Positions 1 to 5,324 of a stretch of DNA of 7,636 bases are shown piece by piece (within the stretch, counting starts at the first letter, position 1; every line of letters starts with the position of its first letter). The stretch comes from Dehalococcoidia bacterium (lineage in GTDB: Bacteria; Chloroflexota; Dehalococcoidia; GIF9; AB-539-J10). The DNA is taken from NCBI GenBank assembly GCA_030612345.1, contig JAUWOB010000041.1, positions 1 to 7,636 of the forward strand, written 5' to 3'. The notes beneath the pieces are model-generated. The model worked only from the letters and a program-made list of their open reading frames with translations. It did not search any database and was not told the origin of the DNA. A program made the translations under genes and the position numbers.

Positions 1-1
1 T

Positions 2-187
2 GACATGCTCTGCTCAGCAACTGGCGGCATAAACTGTGTGGGTAACTACCATGGTGGCGGCTCACCGGTCATGGAGCAGATTGCCATCACCACCCAGTAT
101 GACATCGAGTCCAGGAAGAAGCTGGTCAGGCACATTGCGGGCATGAGCGATGGCGACCCTGATGCCCTGAGCAAAAAGGCGACCTAA
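2..187 (+). CDS. HpaB-family protein (4-hydroxyphenylacetate 3-hydroxylase / 4-hydroxybutyryl-CoA dehydratase type), C-terminal fragment
   Basis: Only the last ~61 residues are present; the frame is open from the left edge, so the internal ATG at base 5 is not a start. The fragment contains the tail typical of this family: INCVGNYHGGGSP, then MEQIAITTQYDIESRKKLV, then a short 'IAGM' helix. The family comprises FAD-binding acyl-CoA-dehydrogenase-fold enzymes: flavin monooxygenases and the [4Fe-4S]/FAD enzyme 4-hydroxybutyryl-CoA dehydratase/vinylacetyl-CoA isomerase. The diagnostic Fe-S cysteines and histidine of the dehydratase lie upstream, outside the window, so the two activities cannot be separated here. 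An Fe-S electron-transfer-like gene downstream on the same strand, and the anaerobic character of the neighbourhood, make the dehydratase-type branch more likely; that is inference. The gene ends at TAA 185-187. Confidence 0.75.
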   Translation, partial: DMLCSATGGINCVGNYHGGGSPVMEQIAITTQYDIESRKKLVRHIAGMSDGDPDALSKKAT

Positions 188-188
188 T

Positions 189-250
189 CGGGCGACGCCC
201 GCCTAGGCGTCCAGCCTCCGTCCAAAAGGGGGTCAAGTCTGTTTTTCTAA
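189..250 (+). other. Small stem-loops and a GGGGTCAAGTCTG-T5 stretch after the HpaB stop
   Basis: Just after the stop, 194-199 (GACGCC) pairs with 206-211 (GGCGTC) around a 6-base loop. An overlapping alternative pairs 189-193 with 197-201. A T5 run lies at 242-246, about 30 bases beyond the hairpin, so this is not a classical rho-independent terminator. The stretch 229-247 (a G run, then TCAAGTCTG and T5) resembles sequence I have seen beside REP-type repeats, but I cannot confirm that. Termination of the HpaB transcript here is possible but unproven. Confidence 0.25.
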
Positions 251-350
251 AGAGACTGCTTCGACTGTCTTCGCTGACCTGGCAACAACGTAGAGGCGAA
301 GAAAAATAGAGTTGCCCCCTGCCAGTCAGGCGAAAACCTTCAAAAGATGA

Positions 351-377
351 TTGACGGTACTGGGGAGGCGATATGAT
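351..377 (+). promoter_or_regulatory. Candidate sigma70-type promoter for the Fe-S protein gene
   Basis: TTGACG at 351-356 matches 5 of 6 bases of the -35 consensus. TATGAT at 372-377 matches 5 of 6 of the -10 consensus. The 15-base spacer is short; GATATA at 375-380 would give 18. Transcription would begin near 384-387, leaving a leader of about 50 nt before the ribosome binding site at 421-427. The TTG at 351 could be misread as a start codon in the same frame, but it fits better as the -35 element. No operator could be identified. Confidence 0.4.
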
Positions 378-420
378 ATAGTCTGCACTGGGATTTTGGA
401 AAAAACTACACTATTACCAC

Positions 421-427
421 AAAGGAG
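421..427 (+). promoter_or_regulatory. Ribosome binding site fixing the start at ATG 435
   Basis: AAAGGAG at 421-427 lies seven bases before ATG 435-437, close to ideal spacing. The alternative in-frame TTG at 351 lacks a comparable site, and the 28 residues it would add (MTVLGRRYDIVC...) do not resemble the family. This site decides the start. Confidence 0.8.
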
Positions 428-434
428 AGCAGAA

Positions 435-1466
435 ATGTGGGATGCTTCAAAGTGTAACCTGTGCGGCGACTGTCTGGTGAACTGTAGGTATGCCAGTTAT
501 GATAGGGATAGGGCGATTGCTGAGATTAAGCTGCTCATGGAGGGCAAAGACGCCGAAATATTGAGCAAATGTACTACCTGCATCGCCTGTAGTGATTACT
601 GCCCTACCGGAGCTGACCCTTCTAACCTTATCTTCAAGATGCAGGAGAAAATAGGCACCTGTCCCATAGTAGTAGTCGGCAAACCACTACGCGAAGAATT
701 AGTCCGGGCACTCGAAGGGCGAGAAGACCCCAGGCAGTTGATACCGGGCACTCCTGATAAGCCTGCTCTGTCACTCGACGCGTTCCGGTTTGACTACTTC
801 CCCGAGGGCACATTTGACAGCCAGCTATTCAAGGGTATGACCATAGTGAGAGGCGGTCAGTATGTGTCTCTTGTAGGCTATGTACATATGGGTGGAGAAA
901 GCTTCGTCGAAAAGTATGGTCAGCGAGTCCTTGACAAGCTGGCAAGGCTGGGCAAAGACATCGTGTATATTCACAATGAAGGCTTTGTCCTCGCGCACGT
1001 AGAGGCCAAGGAGTATGGTTTCAAAGTTCCCTTCAAGTACATGCACCTCTTCGAATACCTGCGCAACTATCTGAGGGCTCACAAAAAGAACATCACCAAA
1101 CTGGGCAAAAAGATTGCCTACCAGGCCAACTGTGCTACTAGATTGATCCATGAGTATGATGCCTTTCTGGATGAGGTCTTCGAGCTTGTCGGCGTGGAAC
1201 GGCCAAACAGAAAATATGAGCGGTTGAACGCCGTCTGCTGCACCGCCCCCCTTATCTACGTTAACCGAGAGCTTGCCGTTGACATCCAGAAGAAGAACTT
1301 CGAGGATGCCATTGCGTGCGGTGCCGATGCCATCATAACTTCCTGCCCTTTCTGTAACAGAGTGCTTGGGCGACCCAGCTTGCAGTTCAATCTACCCAAC
1401 ATATTCATCACTGACCTGTGCCGCATTGCCCTCGGTGAAAAGCCCTGGCCAGAAGGCTCCCGGTAG
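435..1466 (+). CDS. 4Fe-4S ferredoxin-domain / CCG-domain protein, heterodisulfide reductase (HdrB/HdrD/GlpC)-like
   Basis: A 343-residue, probably cytoplasmic iron-sulfur protein with no signal peptide. The N-terminus carries two 4Fe-4S motifs: Cys7, 10, 13, 17 (CNLCGDCLVNC) and Cys46, 49, 52, 56 (CTTCIACSDYCP). The C-terminal half carries one CCG signature: Cys233, the pair Cys268-Cys269, and CPFC at 304-307, with spacings C-X34-CC-X34-C-X2-C. In HdrB/HdrD this motif binds the non-cubane cluster that handles disulfide chemistry. Relatives (HdrD, GlpC, LutA-like and other Fe-S reductases) pass electrons between donors and thiol, quinone or flavoprotein partners. Usual members have two CCG domains. 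Here the region ~133-215 aligns by eye with the second half of a CCG domain but has lost its cysteines (NEGF at 181-184 stands where a Cys-rich motif is expected). The partner is unknown; the HpaB-family gene 247 bases upstream is a candidate by position only. The gene ends at TAG 1464-1466. Confidence 0.85.
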   Translation: MWDASKCNLCGDCLVNCRYASYDRDRAIAEIKLLMEGKDAEILSKCTTCIACSDYCPTGADPSNLIFKMQEKIGTCPIVVVGKPLREELVRALEGREDPRQLIPGTPDKPALSLDAFRFDYFPEGTFDSQLFKGMTIVRGGQYVSLVGYVHMGGESFVEKYGQRVLDKLARLGKDIVYIHNEGFVLAHVEAKEYGFKVPFKYMHLFEYLRNYLRAHKKNITKLGKKIAYQANCATRLIHEYDAFLDEVFELVGVERPNRKYERLNAVCCTAPLIYVNRELAVDIQKKNFEDAIACGADAIITSCPFCNRVLGRPSLQFNLPNIFITDLCRIALGEKPWPEGSR

Positions 1467-1467
1467 C

Positions 1468-1486
1468 GAAGCTACAATCTAGCTTC
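1468..1486 (+). other. Stem-loop just after the Fe-S protein stop codon
   Basis: GAAGCTA (1468-1474) pairs perfectly with TAGCTTC (1480-1486) around the 5-base loop CAATC, one base after the stop codon. There is no T run after it, so it is at best a weak or rho-assisted terminator, or an mRNA 3'-end stabiliser. Confidence 0.35.
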
Positions 1487-1850
1487 ATGGGCAAACAGGT
1501 TGGCGTTCTGCCATGGTGTGACTGATAACATGTTGCTCCTCGCCAGACACTGTCTCCCAGATAGCGTAACAGAGGCCAGCTTAACAATCTGAGCGATTGT
1601 TACCTGCCTAACGCACTGGAGGGAACGGAGGGTTATCAACCTGATGGACTAGCGGGCCTCCGTAACCAAGGGAAGGATAAGTAACGTAGGCACGCATTCC
1701 ATATCATTGTCAATACCGGGCGGCGTTCGTCATATGCCCGTAAATGCAGCTGCGGCCCATTAGCGCCATGATAGACTGGCTAACAACAGGAGTTGCCTGC
1801 TTTATCAGGCCCGGTTGCTCAATCGATTCTCAGCCAACCATCTGGGGTAG
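1487..1850. other. Non-coding convergent gap with minor stem-loops; no gene recognised
   Basis: No frame here gives a protein I recognise or a good start with a ribosome binding site. Visible structure: TAACAATC 1582-1589 pairs with GATTGTTA 1595-1602 (8 bp, 5-base loop); ACGGAGG 1625-1631 pairs with CCTCCGT 1657-1663; CGGGC 1717-1721 pairs with GCCCG 1736-1740. These are within what a spacer of this length could hold by chance, though the first two are fairly strong. The stretch could be decayed mobile or repeat DNA, given the palindromic repeat that follows. Confidence 0.4.
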
Positions 1851-1854
1851 ATTT

Positions 1855-1895
1855 CGTCATTGCTACGCCCCGACTGGTCGGGGTGTGGCAATCTC
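1855..1895 (+). repeat. Palindromic REP-like dispersed repeat (ATTGC...GCAATCTC family)
   Basis: Bases 1859-1874 pair with 1877-1892 in an uninterrupted 16-bp stem with two G-U wobbles (U1864-G1887 and G1867-U1884) and a 2-base loop. The outer arms are ATTGC and GCAAT, with GTC before and CTC after. This matches my memory of a short repeat scattered through many anaerobe genomes, with a GTCATTGC...GCAATCTC frame around a variable GC-rich hairpin. The assignment rests on memory, not a search. It lies between two convergent genes, where such elements commonly accumulate. Because the two wobbles would be A-C mismatches on the other strand, the structure is more stable in a plus-strand RNA. Confidence 0.6.
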
Positions 1896-1923
1896 CTGAA
1901 ACTGCCTCAGCCAACTTAGCCAT

Positions 1924-1947
1924 CGTGAAGGGAGGGATTCCTTCACG
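1924..1947. other. Stem-loop between the two repeat-like elements
   Basis: CGTGAAGG (1924-1931) pairs with CCTTCACG (1940-1947), 8 bp with an 8-base loop. It lies between the palindromic repeat at 1855-1895 and the degenerate inverted element at 1960-1988, so it may be part of one composite repeat. No T run follows in either direction. Confidence 0.35.
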
Positions 1948-1959
1948 CCTCGAAAAGGC

Positions 1960-1988
1960 ATTGCTTCGACACTATCGTGGCTCGCAAG
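1960..1988 (-). repeat. Possible degenerate inverted copy of the ATTGC/GCAA repeat
   Basis: The plus strand reads ATTGCTTCG at 1960-1968 and CTCGCAAG at 1981-1988. These are the ends expected when the same repeat family is read in reverse (ATTGCTTCG...CTCGCAATG). The interior no longer forms a good stem and the terminal pair is broken. If correct, 1855-1988 is an inverted pair of repeat copies. Confidence is limited because the match is short and remembered rather than searched. Confidence 0.3.
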
Positions 1989-2002
1989 GGCGCAAGGTCA
2001 GC

Positions 2003-2040
2003 ATAAAAGGAGAGCCGAGGCTGAATCAGCCTCGGCTCTC
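2003..2040 (-). terminator. Rho-independent terminator of the acylase gene
   Basis: A perfect 15-bp GC-rich inverted repeat pairs 2010-2024 with 2026-2040 (GAGAGCCGAGGCTGA and its complement; the tip opens to a small loop). Read on the minus strand, the stem is followed within two bases by TTTTATG, a short U run (2003-2008). It begins 53 bases after the acylase stop codon. On the plus strand no T run follows, so termination is mainly for the minus-strand transcript. Confidence 0.75.
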
Positions 2041-2092
2041 AGTATTAGCCCCTGCTAACAATCCGCATGGGCGCGCCTGTCAGACGACAGTC

Positions 2093-4867
2093 TTACTCAG
2101 CGAAGAAGTCTCTCTGCCAGGTCTTAACGGCCTCGACTGCGCTGCGACTAAGGTGCATGGGCTTGTATGTCCAACTTGCGTACAATAATACCTGGTCGTA
2201 GGCGTGGTCGCTGGGGACCGGCGTGGGCGTTCTGCCGTCCACTATCCGGAGCTCCATAAACCCGCTTTGCCCAGGTGGAATGACGCTCTTGCCCTGCGGC
2301 AGCGGCGTGGACAGCTCGGCGATCTGGTTGTAGGTGCCGCGGTTCATGCGCGGGTGGCTGAAAGCATCCGCCGGCAGGGCTCCCTGTGCGTCATAAGTCT
2401 GCATGCGCACCGGAGTAAGCCAGGTGGACATCTCCGCGCCGTACATGACCTTCAGGTCAGCGATCGCCTCTTTCAGCGCACTGACAATCAGAGCGTTTAG
2501 TGCTGCGCCTTTGGGGTAGAGCGGATAGAGGAGATTCTCATCCTCTCTCAAGATGCGTATTAACAGGCTGGGATTGTCCTTCACCAGCGCGATCAGGTCC
2601 GCCGGCAGGACACCGCCAAGAACCTTGGCCACGACCTTGTCATACCAGGCGTCAAAGATCGTCAGGCCGGCATGGTCGTACGTGGCACCAGGCGTAGGCC
2701 ATGGCTCCACAAAATCGGCATAGCTGACAGGAAGAGGTGTCGCGGTAGCCCAGGCTGCGAGCTGGCCCAGCGCGGCTGCAACTTCTGCATCTCCAGGGTT
2801 TGCGCCCACATAAGCTGTGAGAACGCCTATCAAAGGCCCGACAAAGCTCATTCCGGCGGTGTGGTGGTAGCCCCCAACCTGGTTAACCTCGTTCATATCA
2901 GCCGAGGTCAGGTCTCCTCCAGCCGCCAACTGAGTCATGGCATGCATCAGAACCTGAACGCGGTGACCCTCGCCCCAGTGGAAGTCACTTTCGGCGTAGG
3001 GCCAGTCGGCTATTGGTTTGTTGTTCCAGTTGGTAAGCCAGCCCTGCTCGGGATTGATGGACCTGGGCATCTCGTCAGGTTCGGTGATGCGAACCCACTC
3101 TTGTGTGCCGTCACCCATCAAGGGCAGCCTGCGGTCCGCACCTTCCGGCTTTACCGGGAAGCGCCCGGCATGCCAGTAGCCTATGTTGCCTTCCGTATCC
3201 GTCCAGACGAAGTTGTGGGAAGGCCACATCAGTTCCACTGCCGCCTCAAATTCGTCAATGTTGGTGGCTTCCTGGAAAAGCTGCCAGCCTTGTTCCGCCC
3301 TGATCTCATTCTTGTAGAAGGGCGTATGCAGGGTGAAGGCCGTGCCCGCATCTATGTCCATCTTGACGATAGGTCCATAATGCGAGCGATAAAAGGTCTC
3401 TGTTACCGGTTCAGATAACCCGCGAACGTGGAATGTCTCTATTCTAGCTTCCATATCACGCCAGGCACCATCATACAAGTACTGAGTTGGGTTCTCAGGG
3501 TTCAGCACCAGGACGCGTATGTCGACGACGTCCGAAGCGCCGGTGGTTGATGTCCAGGCGCCATATTCACTGACACCAATCAAGATGAACGGACCTGCTG
3601 AGGGGATTGACATGCCCACGGCGTTGATCCCGTCACCATGTAGCCCTATCTCCATGACAATCTGCGGAATCGAGTACCCCATCTGCGGTCCTCCCAACTG
3701 AAGTGCATTCCCGGTGGCCGACAATTCAGGCCTGACGGGCACGGCGTTGCTCCCGAATTTCGTCGGCAGGCCCAGCGACTGTAGTAGTTCGTCCTGAGCT
3801 GCCCGGGACTCGCTGTACTCCTGAAAGAGTTCTCCGAGATCGTCAGGCAGATCTAGTAGAGTCAATCCGGCAGCCGCAGCTTCCCCAAAGACCTGGTCGG
3901 GTATCGTCACGGGTGCGCCAAGGTCATTGAGGGGAAAGAGGTCGCTCCAGACGGCCCCTCCCAGTGCCTCTCCCTGCATTGCCTGAAGAGTAAGCAAAGC
4001 AGTGTAGATATCGCCTTCGTTGCCGCCCGTGCCGCCAAACCTCCAGGCCATCAGCACTGTAACGGCCACTACGTCTGCCACGGTGAAGTACTCGAGCTCC
4101 CCAATCAGCTTACCCGCCACATACTCAATAGGCAGTAGAGATGGATCGAGCAGGGCTTCATAGATGTAAAGGTTAATGCCATCTACGTAAGCCTCAATCA
4201 TCGGCTTGAGGTGTTCGTAGCCTGTACCGGGGTCCCAATTATCATAAATCTCCTGTAACTCCGCCTGGTTATACCACAACGCTCTCATTTCCTTATCCTG
4301 CGCTAGTAGACCCGGGCCCAGCAATTCAGCGAGGCGTCCGGAAGCCGTTCTCCGCAAGACATCCGCCTGCCAGAGCCTGTCTTGAGCCGTGGCATAGCCA
4401 GCTCCAAAGGCCAAATCCTCTTTCGTCTCTGCAAAGACGTGAGGCACTCCATAATCGTCCCTGATGATGGTCAACAAAGGCTGCGGAGGAGCAGTTGCCG
4501 GGAATACCGCGATTACCACATCTGAGCCGGCAGTGTTGGTCGTTGTTGCGCCGGATACGGTGAAGAAGTTCGCATCCACACCCGTGAAGGTATAGCCTTC
4601 CTTGGCCGTCAGCGTGATGGTGGCCGTGTAGGCTGTCTCTGCCTCAAACGGATCATGAGCAGGAGCCCAGGTCACGGTTTCCGTGTATTGAGCTGTTGCT
4701 GTGATGGTCGTCACTGGCGTTGCACCGGTTGCCGGTGCGGTCACGCCAGGGATTGCTTTGATAGTGACTGTTTGCAGCTCGCCGTTGCCGTTGCTAGGCG
4801 GGCAGCCAGTCAAAACCAGCCCCATCACCAGCAGAGTCGCTATAATCAGGTATAAAACTTTTTTCAA
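2093..4867 (-). CDS. Penicillin acylase family lipoprotein (Ntn hydrolase) with N-terminal Ig-like domain
   Basis: A 924-residue secreted acylase precursor hydrolysing an amide bond in an unknown substrate (beta-lactam, acyl-homoserine lactone or other N-acyl compound). Residues 1-22 are a lipoprotein signal: KK, a hydrophobic core, and lipobox LTGC with Cys22 as the lipidated residue, so the enzyme should sit on the outer face of the membrane. Residues ~32-125 form a Thr/Ala-rich Ig-like module (GVTAPATGATPVTTI...), seen in secreted proteins of Treponema and other bacteria. The acylase domain starts near 131 (RDDYGVPHVFAET, AQDRLWQADVLRR). The alpha/beta autocleavage site is FG-SNA at 371-375, with Ser373 (codon 3749-3751) as predicted nucleophile. 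NWNNKP at 613-618 includes the likely oxyanion-hole Asn. IPPGQSGF at 863-870 is a conserved late motif. The length fits the family (~750-850) plus the extra domain. The start is TTG, supported by a strong ribosome binding site. The substrate cannot be inferred from context. Confidence 0.9.
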   Translation of the reverse strand: MKKVLYLIIATLLVMGLVLTGCPPSNGNGELQTVTIKAIPGVTAPATGATPVTTITATAQYTETVTWAPAHDPFEAETAYTATITLTAKEGYTFTGVDANFFTVSGATTTNTAGSDVVIAVFPATAPPQPLLTIIRDDYGVPHVFAETKEDLAFGAGYATAQDRLWQADVLRRTASGRLAELLGPGLLAQDKEMRALWYNQAELQEIYDNWDPGTGYEHLKPMIEAYVDGINLYIYEALLDPSLLPIEYVAGKLIGELEYFTVADVVAVTVLMAWRFGGTGGNEGDIYTALLTLQAMQGEALGGAVWSDLFPLNDLGAPVTIPDQVFGEAAAAGLTLLDLPDDLGELFQEYSESRAAQDELLQSLGLPTKFGSNAVPVRPELSATGNALQLGGPQMGYSIPQIVMEIGLHGDGINAVGMSIPSAGPFILIGVSEYGAWTSTTGASDVVDIRVLVLNPENPTQYLYDGAWRDMEARIETFHVRGLSEPVTETFYRSHYGPIVKMDIDAGTAFTLHTPFYKNEIRAEQGWQLFQEATNIDEFEAAVELMWPSHNFVWTDTEGNIGYWHAGRFPVKPEGADRRLPLMGDGTQEWVRITEPDEMPRSINPEQGWLTNWNNKPIADWPYAESDFHWGEGHRVQVLMHAMTQLAAGGDLTSADMNEVNQVGGYHHTAGMSFVGPLIGVLTAYVGANPGDAEVAAALGQLAAWATATPLPVSYADFVEPWPTPGATYDHAGLTIFDAWYDKVVAKVLGGVLPADLIALVKDNPSLLIRILREDENLLYPLYPKGAALNALIVSALKEAIADLKVMYGAEMSTWLTPVRMQTYDAQGALPADAFSHPRMNRGTYNQIAELSTPLPQGKSVIPPGQSGFMELRIVDGRTPTPVPSDHAYDQVLLYASWTYKPMHLSRSAVEAVKTWQRDFFAE

Positions 4868-4873
4868 CCTTTA

Positions 4874-4882
4874 ACCTCCTTC
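4874..4882 (-). promoter_or_regulatory. Strong ribosome binding site for the TTG start of the acylase gene
   Basis: On the minus strand GAAGGAGGT lies at 4882-4874, with seven bases between GGAGG and the TTG start at 4867-4865. The TTG immediately precedes AAA AAA GTT TTA, the basic N-region of the lipoprotein signal, so it is preferred over the internal GTG and ATG codons, which would cut into the hydrophobic segment. Confidence 0.8.
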
Positions 4883-5014
4883 TTATTCTCGCGGGTGCTC
4901 CGATTTCATCGGAGCTAATCTTGGGACCTTTCGGTGCCGGAACAAGCCAGTCGACCACCAGTTGCCTCCGGCAACCAAACCTTCATACAGTATCCCGATA
5001 TAACCACCTCCTTT
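4883..5014 (-). promoter_or_regulatory. Candidate structured mRNA leader (riboswitch-like) upstream of the acylase
   Basis: Read on the minus strand, this leader contains several compact helices. The region's ends may close by 4994-4997 with 4892-4895 (CGGG/CCCG). GTTGCC pairs with GGCAAC (4975-4970 with 4966-4961). ACC-GAAA-GGT forms a GNRA-capped stem at 4935-4926. GCTCCGAT pairs with ATCGGAGC (4915-4908 with 4904-4897, loop GAA). A second 6-bp helix, GCCGGA (4972-4967) with TCCGGC (4941-4936), excludes the first hairpin, or joins its GGA loop as a pseudoknot. The segment starts with AAAGGAGGTG (5014-5005), an almost full complement of the 16S 3' end with no start codon at normal distance. 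It matches no riboswitch class I can recall (checked mentally against TPP, SAM, cobalamin, c-di-GMP, fluoride, glycine and T-box). Confidence 0.4.
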
Positions 5015-5230
5015 CTCCTTGGCCTCTGTGAGTGCTGGGTCACAGATTACCCCCTGTCGGCGGGTTCTGGCGTTATTCAACTACGATGCTGCGCTGAACG
5101 GGGACAACAGAGTGGATGTTGCTGTGACAGCGACGAAAGAGCCGAGGACACCCTGAGATACTCCCAACTGAATCTGATGCGGACTGAAGAAATCCCTGAC
5201 GTACACGCTTGGCCACCAACCTTGTATTAG
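5015..5230 (-). other. Distal part of the acylase leader; no confident gene
   Basis: This lies between the candidate promoter at 5238-5268 and the structured proximal leader. An imperfect two-step stem is present: 5092-5096 with 5128-5132 (CGCTG/CAGCG), enclosing 5105-5109 with 5117-5121 (CAACA/TGTTG). One minus-strand frame stays open from 5350 to 4883 except for a single TAG at 5083-5081. Its translation (for example MEGLIQGWWPSVYVRDFF from 5239) resembles no family I know, and its ATG overlaps the -10 box. I treat it as untranslated leader. Confidence 0.35.
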
Positions 5231-5237
5231 CCCTTCC

Positions 5238-5268
5238 ATTATACCCCCGTTAGCCAAGGAATTGTCAA
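5238..5268 (-). promoter_or_regulatory. Candidate sigma70-type promoter for the acylase gene, both hexamers consensus
   Basis: On the minus strand TTGACA (5268-5263) and TATAAT (5243-5238) both match the consensus exactly, separated by 19 bases, slightly longer than the optimal 17. Transcription would start near 5231, about 56 bases after the priA stop codon. The leader before the acylase start would then be about 360 nt. The spacer contains a G5 run at 5248-5244. Confidence 0.6.
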
Positions 5269-5324
5269 TAGTCGCCTGCTTTGCTGATATATGTGAGGCA
5301 GGTAGAGAGCAGCCGTACACCGGA

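Noticed and set aside
1467..2092. CRISPR array, tRNA, tmRNA or RNase P RNA in the gap
   Set aside because: There are no regularly spaced direct repeats, no cloverleaf and none of the conserved core strings of these RNAs. Only isolated hairpins are visible.
1793..2188. Plus-strand open frame of 131 codons in the convergent gap
   Set aside because: It runs through the palindromic repeat and the terminator hairpin and into the 3' end of the acylase gene on the other strand. It has no ribosome binding site and no recognisable protein.
2672..3418. Plus-strand open frame of 248 codons
   Set aside because: It lies entirely antisense to the acylase, whose protein has clear family motifs in this region. 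The plus-strand translation shows no domain.
4915..5007. Possible leader peptide starting at GTG 5007 or ATG 4986 and ending at TAG 4915 on the minus strand
   Set aside because: The GTG overlaps the Shine-Dalgarno-like sequence and the ATG is about 20 bases from it. The peptide (MKVWLPEATGG...) has no run of regulatory codons. RNA structure explains the region better.
4883..5014. Known riboswitch or T-box
   Set aside because: None of the conserved cores I could recall was present, so no named class is claimed.
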